A stretch of 64,000 nt of DNA from Halorubrum sp. BOL3-1 (lineage in GTDB: Archaea > Halobacteriota > Halobacteria > Halobacteriales > Haloferacaceae), in assembly GCF_004114375.1 (NCBI RefSeq), contig NZ_CP034692.1, forward strand, positions 806,001 to 870,000, written 5' to 3'. Positions 43,287 through 51,644 of this stretch are shown piece after piece. The notes under the pieces were generated by a model. It searched no databases and was not told the DNA's origin. It was given only the letters and a program-made list of their open reading frames with translations. The translations under genes were made by a program, and so were the position numbers. Numbering within the stretch: position 1 is the stretch's first letter; every line of letters begins with the position of its first letter.

Positions 43287-43589
43287 TCACACCGTCACGA
43301 CCGCGTCGACGACGACGAGCAGGTAGCCGAACACGGACGCGACGACCTGCGGGACGACGCCCGAGAGCGCGGTGTCCCAGACCACCCGCAGGGTGGACAT
43401 CCCGGTCTCGGCTATCGGCACCGCGAACCCGTCCGGCACGTTCTGGAGACCGATCACGACCGCCAGCCCGAGCGCGGCGTCGTATACCCGGTGGGTCACG
43501 CTGGCGCGAAAGAACACCGGCACCGCGCCGAGCGCGGTCGCGAGTCCCGCCGCGGTGGTCACACCGGGCACGGTCGTCAGCGTCGTCAT
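43287..43589 (-). pseudogene. ZIP metal transporter shortened by two in-frame deletions
   Basis: The 100-residue frame is open. It starts as a ZIP transporter (GLATALGAVPVFF, VYDAALGLA), then jumps at residue about 43 to the later helix with QNVPDGFAVPIAE (49-54), and again at about 88 from VASVFG to the very C-terminal YLLVVVDAVV. Family members are about 260 residues, and the helix with the usual HNxPEG motif is missing. Both jumps keep the frame. Non-functional as a transporter, or a minimal derivative; ATG 43589. Confidence 0.7.
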
Positions 43590-43664
43590 GCGATCCGGAT
43601 TCGCACACGGGCTCATAAAGGGGCCGGAGGGACCAGCGGAGGACGCGGAACGACCGGCTCCGGC

Positions 43665-44231
43665 TCAACGCGTCGCCATGCGCCGGAGGTCGCGCCCGTA
43701 AACTCCGAGCGCGACGATGAACGTCGCGACCGCACCCGCCGGGAGCACGGCGAGCCAGCCGGCGGTCGCGCCGACGCCGAAGCGCACGCCGAGTCCGGCG
43801 GCAACCCACAGGGACGCGGCGGCGGCGAGCACGAGCAGCCCGCCGGTGACCCGGCGGTCCTCGCGACCGAACGCGGCGCCGCTCGTCGCGCTGACCGCCG
43901 CGGTCAGGTGGAACCCGACCGCGAGCGGCCACGCGCGGATCGACGGCGGCAGGGCCGTGAGGGGCCGCGGTTGGTCGAGGAAGTACGCCCACACCGGGTA
44001 CCCGCCGACGCCGGCAACACCGTCGCCGCCGAGCGTCACGAACCCCCAGAGGCTCACCAGCGTCGCGTCGCCGTCCCCGGGGACGACCGCCATCGGGACC
44101 GCGAGCAGCGCGACGACGAGAACCCACTCGACGGGGACGCTCGTCGCGGACGGGCGGTCGCCGTCGACTCCCACCGTCTGCGGCCGCCGCGACTCCCCCG
44201 CCGACTCTCGGTCCTCGTCGACTCCGACCAT
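43665..44231 (-). CDS. membrane protein (TIGR04206-like)
   Basis: 188 residues with five or so hydrophobic segments from about residue 35. VWAYFLDQPRPLTALPPSIRAWP between helices is the most distinctive loop and agrees with a haloarchaeal family I recall as TIGR04206; not verified. The hydrophilic N-terminus is Ser/Arg/Asp-rich. Function unknown. It is upstream of the ZIP remnant on the same strand. Confidence 0.65.
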   Translation of the reverse strand: MVGVDEDRESAGESRRPQTVGVDGDRPSATSVPVEWVLVVALLAVPMAVVPGDGDATLVSLWGFVTLGGDGVAGVGGYPVWAYFLDQPRPLTALPPSIRAWPLAVGFHLTAAVSATSGAAFGREDRRVTGGLLVLAAAASLWVAAGLGVRFGVGATAGWLAVLPAGAVATFIVALGVYGRDLRRMATR

Positions 44232-44297
44232 GCCGGCGGTTCACGCCGCGCGCGGAAGTATCGTCGGGGCGGAGCGCGGTCGAGACGGAGCGCGGTC

Positions 44298-44420
44298 GCG
44301 CCCGGGGCCGGCGTCCTGCTGGCGACGGGGCTGTTCGGGGCCGCGTCCGCGACGTACTCCGTCGCGTTCTACCGGACGGTCTCGCCGGACGGTGACGCGG
44401 CGATCGGTCGCCGGGCGTAG
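44298..44420 (+). pseudogene. possible remnant of a one-helix protein
   Basis: The frame ending at TAG 44418-44420 reads APGAGVLLATGLFG then AASATYSVAFYRTVSPDGD, coherent with a membrane helix followed by a short tail. No ATG, GTG or TTG start precedes it in frame, so it is a fragment or a coincidence. Confidence 0.25.
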
Positions 44421-44470
44421 TCGTCGTAACCGACCAGTAGGCGTAAGCGGCCCCCGCCCGTAGCGCGCGT

Positions 44471-45238
44471 GTGAACACGAACGACGGCGGGCACCACGAC
44501 GCGGCGGTCGACGCGCTGGCGGTCCGCGAGTACGAGCGCGCGGGGAACCGCTACACCCGCGGCGGGCGGCGAGTCCTCGCGGATCCGCGACCGGAGATCG
44601 ACCCCTTCGAACCGGACGAGAAGGGATGGGTCGGCCAGGGACTCCAACAGCTGCTCGCGGCCGCGGTCGCGTACCGCGTCGCGGGCGTGGACGGTCGGGC
44701 CACGCAGCGCGCGGTCGAGGGGATCGCGGCGGCGCGCGACTTCGAGACCGCCTTAGAGCGGCCGGGACAGGCGGCCTGTCTGGCCGAGTTCGTCGCGGAC
44801 TTCCGGGTCGCCGGCGGCCTCGACGGCGCCGAGGCGGCCTACGACGCGGCGGCCGAGCGCTACGATACGGCGGGCGAGAAGATCGAATCGCCGCAGGCGC
44901 TCGCGACGACGCCGCTGTTCGGGGCCGCGGCCGCGACGATCAAGCGGGTCGCCCGCGGGCAGGCGGACGGCGAGATCGCGATCAAGTGGGAGGACCTCCA
45001 CGGCGCGGACCCGTCCCGTCCGGGTGCGTTCCTCGCGCACCGGGCTCAGTTCAAGCGGCAGCGCTTCGCGGGGCTCGTCGAGCGCGCGGTCGACGACGGC
45101 CACCTCGCCGCGCCCCGAGGGACCACTGAGTACAACAACGAGACGCGCGAGTGCCCGAACTGCGGGTCCAACCACGTGAACTGGGCCGGCACCGGAATCG
45201 TCTGTCTGCGGTGTTCGACGCCGACCGAGGAGGTCTGA
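44471..45238 (+). CDS. helical-repeat protein with C-terminal zinc ribbon
   Basis: 255 residues, soluble. The body is a set of Ala-rich helices with TPR-like spacing (AAVDALAVREYERAGNRY, then GLDGAEAAYDAAAERYDTAG). The C-terminus has CPNCGSNHVNW and CLRCSTP, a zinc ribbon. Start is GTG at 44471. I recognise a haloarchaeal conserved protein of this shape but no function. It may be an RNA- or protein-binding adaptor. Confidence 0.7.
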   Translation: MNTNDGGHHDAAVDALAVREYERAGNRYTRGGRRVLADPRPEIDPFEPDEKGWVGQGLQQLLAAAVAYRVAGVDGRATQRAVEGIAAARDFETALERPGQAACLAEFVADFRVAGGLDGAEAAYDAAAERYDTAGEKIESPQALATTPLFGAAAATIKRVARGQADGEIAIKWEDLHGADPSRPGAFLAHRAQFKRQRFAGLVERAVDDGHLAAPRGTTEYNNETRECPNCGSNHVNWAGTGIVCLRCSTPTEEV

Positions 45239-45253
45239 CCGCCGGAGCGTTCC

Positions 45254-46591
45254 CTACGAAACGATGCTCTCGCCGTCGAAGTCGGCGTCGACCTCGACGT
45301 CCATCAGGTCGAGGACTGTCGGCGCCACGTCGAAGAGGTTCGCGTCGGTCAGGTCGAGGTCGGGATCGGTCGAGTATAGCAACGAGTTCTCGAACTTGTG
45401 CATCCCGTTGCGGGGCCCCTCGGTGAACACCGCCTCCTTGCCGCCGAAGCCGGACTTCAGATCGAACCCGTCCGCGGGGATGACGACGAGGTCCGGCGCG
45501 ATCTCGTCGTCGTCGAAGACGGTCTCGCCTTTCACGATCCGCTTGCACACCTGCCGCCCGTCGGGACCGGTGAGCGATTCGAGGTCCGAGATTAGCTCCT
45601 CGCGGGTCGCCTCGTACTCGGACTCGGAGACGACGCCGTTCGGCTCGCGCCCCTCCAGGTTGAGGTAGAATCGCCCCGGGATCAGCGAGTACGCGCGGGC
45701 GTCGCCGTCGATGTCCGCCAGCGAGTCGTGGTCGTCGGCCCCGTAGGAGAGCCACCCCTCCTCGGCGAGCCACTGGTTACAGTTCACCTCCCGCTCCAGC
45801 CGGGTGAAGCCGTGGTCGGAGGCGACGATCAGCGTGGTGTCGTCGTCGAGCGCGTCGCGGATCTCGCCGATGTACTCGTCGAGGACCCGGTAGAACTCGA
45901 GGAACTCGTCGGCGTACTCGCCGTCGGTCGCGTAGTCACCGAACAGGAAGTGGTTCACGCGGTCGGTGCTCATGAAGACGCCGAAGAAGAGGTCCCAGTC
46001 GTCCTGGTCGAGGTAGTGGCTGAAGGCGTCGTACCGCGCGTCGAGGGTGGCGTGCGCGTTCTCGATGAACTCCGTCTTGTCGTCGTCGTGGCCGAGCTTG
46101 GCGTTCACGTCGATGGCGTAGTCGTTGTCCGCGAGGACCTCCCGGACGTCGTCGTCGCTCGCGGCCGACTCCAAGTCGGGCGAGAGGAAGCCGGAGACCA
46201 TCCGCTGGACCCGGCTCGACGGCGGGAACGTGACGGGGACGTTGAGCACGGTCGCGTCGCGGCCCGCGTCGGTGACGCGGTCCCACAGCCGGGTCGCCCG
46301 GACGTGTCTACCGAGCGGGACGTACGTCTCGTAGGAGTCGACCTCGCGGTCCTGGAACCCGTACACGCCCGTCGCGCCGGGATTTTTGCCGGTCGTGAGG
46401 CTCGGCCAGCACGCGCTCGACTCCGGCGGAACGATGCTCTCTAACCGCCCCCCGGAGCCCGTCTCCGCGATGTCGGTCAGGTTCCCGAAGACCTCGGGGT
46501 GGTCCTCGACGAGGTCGAGCGGTACGCCGTCGATCCCGAGGAAGACGACACGCCCGTCGTCGTCGCCGCGGAGTCGGTCGAACAGACCCAT
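45254..46591 (-). CDS. alkaline-phosphatase-fold phosphodiesterase
   Basis: 445 residues, no signal peptide. FLGIDGVPLDLVEDHP at the N-terminus, SACWPSLTTGKNP with the likely nucleophile Ser/Thr, and the metal site ASDHGFTRLE are marks of nucleotide pyrophosphatase/type I phosphodiesterases. The end has FDVAPTVLDLMDV, the sulfatase/NPP family tail. A start at 46618 (MTAATERPT before MGLFDRL) is an alternative. It is divergent from the PAPS-reductase-like gene; a shared sulfur or nucleotide theme is possible. Confidence 0.88.
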   Translation of the reverse strand: MGLFDRLRGDDDGRVVFLGIDGVPLDLVEDHPEVFGNLTDIAETGSGGRLESIVPPESSACWPSLTTGKNPGATGVYGFQDREVDSYETYVPLGRHVRATRLWDRVTDAGRDATVLNVPVTFPPSSRVQRMVSGFLSPDLESAASDDDVREVLADNDYAIDVNAKLGHDDDKTEFIENAHATLDARYDAFSHYLDQDDWDLFFGVFMSTDRVNHFLFGDYATDGEYADEFLEFYRVLDEYIGEIRDALDDDTTLIVASDHGFTRLEREVNCNQWLAEEGWLSYGADDHDSLADIDGDARAYSLIPGRFYLNLEGREPNGVVSESEYEATREELISDLESLTGPDGRQVCKRIVKGETVFDDDEIAPDLVVIPADGFDLKSGFGGKEAVFTEGPRNGMHKFENSLLYSTDPDLDLTDANLFDVAPTVLDLMDVEVDADFDGESIVS

Positions 46592-46717
46592 AGTCGGTCG
46601 TTCCGTGGCAGCGGTCATATCCCTTGTGTTCCGGCGAATTCCGCCGTCTGCTCGGTGTGCCGGGGAGTGAGGCGGATTCAGAAGGCATATTGGCTCCGAC
46701 GACGACATTTCCGGCGT

Positions 46718-47689
46718 ATGAGCGATGACTTCCCGGCACGCGTCGACGTCGATTACACCGACGGCGAGGGCGAAGACCCCGGCGACTACCCGTCGGTCCA
46801 GCACAAGATCGAGAAGGCGGTCGAGGTCACCCGCCGCGGGCTCGAACAGTACGACAACCCGGCCGTGATGTGGACCGGCGGGAAAGACTCCACGCTGACG
46901 CTGTACTTCATCAACCAGGTCGCCGAGGAGTACGGCTACGAGAAGCCGACCGCGGTCTTCATCGACCACTTCCAGCACTTCGACTCGATCACCGACTTTG
47001 TCGAACACTGGGCCGACGAGTGGGACATCGACCTCGTCTACGCCCGCAACGACGACGTCGGCGCGTACGTCGACGGGCACGGCCTGGAGCCGGGCGACGA
47101 CATCCCGGTCGCAGAGCTGTCCGAACACAATCGGCACCACGTCCGCGACATCCTCGAATACGAGGAGGACACGTTCCCGTTCCTGCTCGACACCTACGTC
47201 GGCAACCACCTGCTGAAGACGGTCGCGCTCAACGACGCCCTCGAAGAGTACGGCATCGACGGCGTCATCTCCGGCGTCCGCTGGGACGAACAGGAGGCCC
47301 GCGCCGACGAGACGTTCTTCTCGCCGCGCCACGACCCCGACCTGTTCCCGCCGCACGACCGCATCCAGCCCATCCTCCAGTTCGCCGAGGCCGACGTCTG
47401 GGACACATTCTGGAACTTCGTCGTGCCGGACACGGTCGAGGCGTTCCCCGACGAGGGGTACGTCCCGCAGACCGACGACGACCTGCCCGAGGGCGTCACC
47501 CGGGAAGACGTCCCCATCTCTCCGAAGTACTTCGCCGGGTTCCGGTCGCTCGGCAGCGAGATCTCGACCGAGAAGACGACCGAGGAGCCCGCGTGGCTCC
47601 AGGACCTCGAAGACACGACCGAGCGCGCCGGCCGCGCCCAGGACAAAGAAGACCTGATGGAGCGGCTGCGCGACCTCGGTTACATGTGA
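46718..47689 (+). CDS. phosphoadenosine phosphosulfate reductase family protein
   Basis: 323 residues. PP-loop AMWTGGKDSTLTLYF near residue 50, RWDEQEARADE and a sulfotransferase/FAD-synthetase-like core identify COG0175. It lacks the C-terminal ECGLH cysteine motif of true assimilatory PAPS reductases (no Cys visible), so it may be a different adenylation enzyme. ATG 46718. It has its own promoter region in the 126-base divergent gap. Confidence 0.85.
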   Translation: MSDDFPARVDVDYTDGEGEDPGDYPSVQHKIEKAVEVTRRGLEQYDNPAVMWTGGKDSTLTLYFINQVAEEYGYEKPTAVFIDHFQHFDSITDFVEHWADEWDIDLVYARNDDVGAYVDGHGLEPGDDIPVAELSEHNRHHVRDILEYEEDTFPFLLDTYVGNHLLKTVALNDALEEYGIDGVISGVRWDEQEARADETFFSPRHDPDLFPPHDRIQPILQFAEADVWDTFWNFVVPDTVEAFPDEGYVPQTDDDLPEGVTREDVPISPKYFAGFRSLGSEISTEKTTEEPAWLQDLEDTTERAGRAQDKEDLMERLRDLGYM

Positions 47690-47749
47690 TCGCCGCGACG
47701 GACTGAACCTCTCCGAGCGCTCTTTTCGCGGCCCGTACCCGACCGACGG

Positions 47750-49021
47750 TCAGGATCGCTTGTCGTCCGCGACCCCGTCGACCGACGCGGTGAAGCCGAC
47801 CGCGCGGAGCCGCTCCGCGAGCGGGAGCCCGATGCCCGACGCCGGCGTCAACACGCCCCCGTCGAGCGGGGAGTCGACGTCGCCGCGCGCCAGACACACC
47901 GCCGACTCGCCGAGCATGCGCGCGGTCGCGCCGTAGCCGGGGTCGCGGTCGGCGCCGAACTCGGCCTCGACGGTGAAGGGACCGTCCGTGGCCGTGCCGC
48001 GTCCGCGGACGCCGATACGGAAGTGACCGGCCTCGGCCTCCTCGCGCGTCGGTCCCTCGCCTGGGTCCGGGAAGGCGTACCGTCGGAGCGCCGAGCGCAC
48101 CGGACCGACGGACATGGCGGCGGTGAACGCTCCGAGCCCGCCGGCGACGAGTCCGGCGACCGCCGCGCCCCGAACTCCCTCTCCGGTCGGGACGACCTCG
48201 GTACACCGGAACTCGCGACCCCACGGGTAGCCGAGCAGCGCGTTGCTGCGCCGCACTACGCGCTCGTTCACCGGGGCCATCGGCGAGGGCGCCGTCCATC
48301 CCCCGCGTAGCGGGTCCGTCCGCGGCCATCGCTGTGCGCCCGGGTCGACGCCGCTCCGCTCGCCGTTCGGAGCCAGCGAGTAGGGATTCCGGAGCGTCTC
48401 CCGGGCGACCGGATCGGTCGCGGCCGCCTCGAACAGCTCGCCGAAGCTCGCCAGCGTGCCGCCGCTGACGCTCCCGCTGCCGCCGTCGAGGTAGATCCGA
48501 ACCGTTTCACAGGGCGCGCCGAACGTCTCCGCCGCGAACGACTCGACGAGCAGGGTGCCGATGTCCGACGGCACCGAGTCGAACCCGCAGCTGTGGACGA
48601 TCCGGGCCTCGGCGTCGGCCGCACCCTCGTGGAACCGGTCGACCATCTCGCGGGTCCAGTTCACCTCGCCGGTGAGGTCGCAGTAGTCGGTCCCGGTCTC
48701 GACGCAGGCCTCGACCAGCGGCGAGCCGTATCTCGTGTACGGGCCGACCGTCGTACAGACGACCCGCGCGTCCCGCGCGATCGCGCGCAGGCTCTCGGGG
48801 TCGGTGGCGTCGCCCACGACGACGGGCACGTCGTCCCAGGCGTCGCTGCGACGGGTGAGGTCGTCGACGAGCGCGTCGAGTTTCTCCGGGCTCCGTCCGC
48901 CGACGGCCACGGAGAGGTCCTCGGGCGCGTACCGCTCGGTGAGATACTCGGCCGTGAACCGCCCGGCGACTCCGGTCGCTCCCCACACCACGACGTCGTG
49001 CGTCCGATCGGGGTCCGTCAT
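47750..49021 (-). CDS. saccharopine dehydrogenase-like / trans-acting enoyl reductase
   Basis: 423 residues. The N-terminal Rossmann motif VVWGATGVAGRFTAEYL binds NAD(P). TTVGPYTRYGSPLVEACVE and CDLTGEVNW follow, and a hydrophobic segment (about 285-305) is characteristic of the membrane-associated family. Relatives act on lipid or polyketide substrates as trans enoyl reductases. Substrate unknown. Start at ATG 49021. Confidence 0.88.
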   Translation of the reverse strand: MTDPDRTHDVVVWGATGVAGRFTAEYLTERYAPEDLSVAVGGRSPEKLDALVDDLTRRSDAWDDVPVVVGDATDPESLRAIARDARVVCTTVGPYTRYGSPLVEACVETGTDYCDLTGEVNWTREMVDRFHEGAADAEARIVHSCGFDSVPSDIGTLLVESFAAETFGAPCETVRIYLDGGSGSVSGGTLASFGELFEAAATDPVARETLRNPYSLAPNGERSGVDPGAQRWPRTDPLRGGWTAPSPMAPVNERVVRRSNALLGYPWGREFRCTEVVPTGEGVRGAAVAGLVAGGLGAFTAAMSVGPVRSALRRYAFPDPGEGPTREEAEAGHFRIGVRGRGTATDGPFTVEAEFGADRDPGYGATARMLGESAVCLARGDVDSPLDGGVLTPASGIGLPLAERLRAVGFTASVDGVADDKRS

Positions 49022-49169
49022 ACGACGGCCCTACGCGGCGGCCACGGTAAACCGCCGGGGTCGCGGGTCCGTCGGCCGGGCGGACGAGCACGAAGCGGCG
49101 GCGACCGCGCGGCGTCACCGACACCGCGGAGCACGCTACCTCTTTATATGACTAGCCGCAAGGGCGGGT

Positions 49170-49433
49170 ATGGCCGTTGGCACTCGGTTGTCACTACAGC
49201 TCGCTGACTTCGGCACCCGATCGCTCGTGACCCACAGCCTCATGGCGGTGGGATTCGTCGGCGCGATCGTCGCGGGGCTGTTCGTCGAGGGACAGATCGG
49301 AACCATCTCGATGGCGGCGTTCATCAACTTCACCGCCGGGTTATGGATATCGCAGTCGGTCCACTCGCTCGGCAACGCCGCCACCGAAGACGAGTACCAG
49401 GGCGTTCTCAAAGAGCTGTTAGACCGTGTCTAG
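49170..49433 (+). CDS. two-helix membrane protein
   Basis: 87 residues. Helices at about 22-42 (SLMAVGFVGAIVAGLFV) and 45-65, then an acidic cytosolic end (EDEYQGVLKELLDRV). Its end overlaps the GTG start of the next gene by 8 bases, so the two form a small membrane-protein pair. A TTTATATG stretch (49142-49149) about 25 bases upstream is a good TATA box. Function unknown. Confidence 0.75.
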   Translation: MAVGTRLSLQLADFGTRSLVTHSLMAVGFVGAIVAGLFVEGQIGTISMAAFINFTAGLWISQSVHSLGNAATEDEYQGVLKELLDRV

Positions 49434-49635
49434 CGAGCCCGGAATCGATACCGGCCGCTTCGGTCGAATCCTCGTGCTCGTCGGCTTCGTCACGACGGTG
49501 TTCCTGTTTCTCACCGCGAGCCGCCTGTCGGGCGACGCCTTCCGGATCGGCGCCGCCGCCATCGGGATGGTCGGACTGGTTACCGCCATCATCGGCTTCC
49601 TCGTCGCCGCCGGCAGCGCGGTCGACGCGTCCTGA
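49426..49635 (+). CDS. two-helix membrane protein
   Basis: 69 residues with helices at about 12-30 and 40-65. GTG start at 49426 overlaps the preceding gene by 8 bases. Probably acts with its partner. No family recognised. Confidence 0.7.
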   Translation: MSSEPGIDTGRFGRILVLVGFVTTVFLFLTASRLSGDAFRIGAAAIGMVGLVTAIIGFLVAAGSAVDAS

Positions 49636-49717
49636 CGGCGATCGGAGAGCGACGTACCGGGGTGCCGCGTGATCGACGGGACGGTGTGGCCGGCCCGGTT
49701 ACGGCTTGTCAAGCACG

Positions 49718-50629
49718 TTACCGGTACGGCTCACACACCAGCTCGACGCCCTCCTCGAAGCCGACCTCCGGCTCCCAGCCGGTCGCCTCGTGGAACGTCG
49801 AGTAGTCCGCCATCGTGTCGTGGACGTACCCGTCGAACGGGCACTCGATGTACTCGGGGTCGATGTCCGTGCCGAGCGCGTCGTTGATCAGCGAGACCAT
49901 CTCGTTGAAGGAGTACGCCTCCTCGGTGCCGACGTTGAACACGCCCGTCAGCCCGTGGTCGGCGGCGAGTTCACAGGCGCGGGCCACGTCCGAGACGTGC
50001 GTGAAGTCGCGGGTCTGGCTGCCGTCACCGAACAGCTCCGGGGCCTCGCCGTCCGCGATCTTGTCGGCGAACTGCGCGATCGTGTTGGCGTACTCGCCTT
50101 TGTGTTCCTCGTTACCGCCGAATCCCTGATACACCGAGAAGAAGCGGAGGCCTGCCATGTTCATGTCGTGGTGGTTGGCGTAATATTCGGCGTAGCGCTC
50201 GCGCGCCAGCTTCGAGGCCTCGTAGGCGGTGTGGGCCTCGACGTCCATGTCGACCGGCGAGGGTTCGGTTCGGCTGCCGTAGATGGAGGACGTGGAGGCG
50301 TAGACGACCGTGTCACACCCCGCGTTCCGGGCGCGCTCGACCGCGTTGACGAACCCCTCGACGTTGACGCGGCAGCCGCGCTGGGGGTCGTTCTCGTGCA
50401 TGTTCCGCGAGGAGAGCGCGGCGAGGTGGAAGACGACGTCGACGTCGACGGGGTAGTCGTCGTCGACGACGTCGGCCTCGACGAACTCGACCGCGTCGTC
50501 GAGGTTCTCGGCCGCGCCGAGGTAGAGGTCGTCGACCGCGATAACGTCGTTGTCGGCCGCGAGGCGGTTCGCGAGGTTCGAGCCGATGAAGCCCGCGCCG
50601 CCCGTGACGAGGACGCGTTTGCCCTGCAT
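49718..50629 (-). CDS. NAD-dependent sugar epimerase/dehydratase
   Basis: 303 residues, short-chain dehydrogenase of the extended class. VLVTGGAGFIGSNLANRLA binds NAD, STSSIYG holds the catalytic Ser/Thr, and Y136xxxK140 is in AYEASKLARE. UDP-glucose 4-epimerase-like enzymes are the closest type. It probably interconverts nucleotide sugars for glycosylation, in line with the sugar genes at 55.5-63.7 kb. Start ATG 50629. Confidence 0.9.
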   Translation of the reverse strand: MQGKRVLVTGGAGFIGSNLANRLAADNDVIAVDDLYLGAAENLDDAVEFVEADVVDDDYPVDVDVVFHLAALSSRNMHENDPQRGCRVNVEGFVNAVERARNAGCDTVVYASTSSIYGSRTEPSPVDMDVEAHTAYEASKLARERYAEYYANHHDMNMAGLRFFSVYQGFGGNEEHKGEYANTIAQFADKIADGEAPELFGDGSQTRDFTHVSDVARACELAADHGLTGVFNVGTEEAYSFNEMVSLINDALGTDIDPEYIECPFDGYVHDTMADYSTFHEATGWEPEVGFEEGVELVCEPYR

Positions 50630-50744
50630 AAGCGTGTCTCCTCGGGGACCGCTGTTTAGCGCTTCGGTCTCGTCGCCTCGCTGAGGACACGGAACCCTTG
50701 CCGACGAAAGTCATTTGATCGCCGTGCCGCCAGCGTGAACACGA

Positions 50745-51107
50745 ATGTCGTCCCGCGAGGCAGAACTAATAATCGAGGCGTGACGCGTTCGCGGGCGCGA
50801 CCTTCCGCGCGTTCCACCAGCCGGGTGGGAGAGCGTCGATCGGCTCCGCGAGACCGTGTGTCTCGCGGTGGCGTGCGGCGTCGACGGGATCGGGCGCGTC
50901 GAGCCGTTCGAGGGCCCAGCCACCGAGCGCGAACGCTTCGCGGCGACGCTGACGACGGAGTCAGTCGACGACGAACTCATTCGGGTGCGGCCCACGCTGG
51001 ATACCGCGGACGGTGACGCCGCGGGCGACGCAACGGCGGGACGGGACGAGGATTTCGAGGACACGACGGAGCAGTTCGACCTCGACGAGGCGCTCGACCG
51101 GCTCTGA
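50745..51107 (+). pseudogene. small gene with two compensating frameshifts
   Basis: The frame from ATG 50745 reads MSSREAELIIEA and meets TGA at 50781-50783, then continues open to TGA 51105-51107. If the T near 50781 were absent and one more G were present near 50823, the protein would read ...EADAFAGATFRAFHQPG WESVDRLRETVCLAVACGV... without a break, about 121 residues, ending FDLDEALDRL. A GTG start at 50856 would give an 83-residue protein instead. Family unknown; next to the RNase HI remnant. Confidence 0.6.
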
Positions 51108-51168
51108 CGCGTCCACTTTGACGGCGTGATCTCGGTCGGTCTCGCCGCTGCTCGACCTGTCGCCGCAG

Positions 51169-51513
51169 TTACGGCCCGAGCGCAGCGATGTCCCCGCCGA
51201 CGGTGGCACGGGCGTCTGCCGGGTTCGGATCGCTGTCGGCCAAGTGCGTCCACTCGCAGGCGGGCAGCGCCGCGACGCGGTCGCGGATCGCCAGCCTGTA
51301 GGGCGCCGCCGCAGCGAGTCCGTCCGCGTCTCCCCAGACGCCGTCGATGACGGTCCGCGAGTCGATCCGGACCTCGACTGCCGCCGGCTCACACCGCGCC
51401 GCCAGCGCTTCGAGACCGAGATCGAGCGCCGCGTACTCCGCGGTGTTGTTCTCTAAGCGCGCGCCGACCGGGCGACCGAGTCTGACCGTCAGTCCGTCCG
51501 CGATCCGGAGCAC
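51169..51513 (-). pseudogene. rnhA: RNase HI lacking its N-terminal active-site strand
   Basis: The open frame carries the later RNase HI motifs: LENNTAEYAALDLGL (Glu), VRIDSRTVIDGVWG (Asp) and the C-terminal ADARATVGGD (Asp). The frame can be extended back (EPDAGAGAVLRI) but meets a TGA at once, and the strand with the first catalytic Asp (DG...GNPG) is absent. GTG 51513 would give 114 residues against about 150-200 for the family. Probably inactive. Confidence 0.65.
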
Positions 51514-51572
51514 GGCGCCCGCGCCGGCGTCGGGTTCCGCGCCTGTTCATCGCTCTCAATAGGGCCAGCAGG

Positions 51573-51579
51573 AAAAAAA
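51573..51579 (-). terminator. T7 tract after the envelope module
   Basis: Seven A on the plus strand read as TTTTTTT on the minus strand, about 65 bases after the stop of the DUF4097 gene. A likely end for the minus-strand transcript of the module. Confidence 0.45.
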
Positions 51580-51644
51580 GATGATGGCGGGAAGCGGTTC
51601 CGGCGCGGCCGACGAGGCCCGCGATGGCTACGGCGTCGCCGCGG

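Noticed and set aside
50781-50783. Selenocysteine at the in-frame TGA
   Set aside because: Haloarchaea are not known to make selenocysteine, no SECIS-like structure is evident, and the shifted frame between gives a better protein.
50711-51253. 180-codon minus frame opposite the frameshifted gene
   Set aside because: Ser/Arg-rich without domain; plus-strand pieces have better composition and end in a typical acidic tail.
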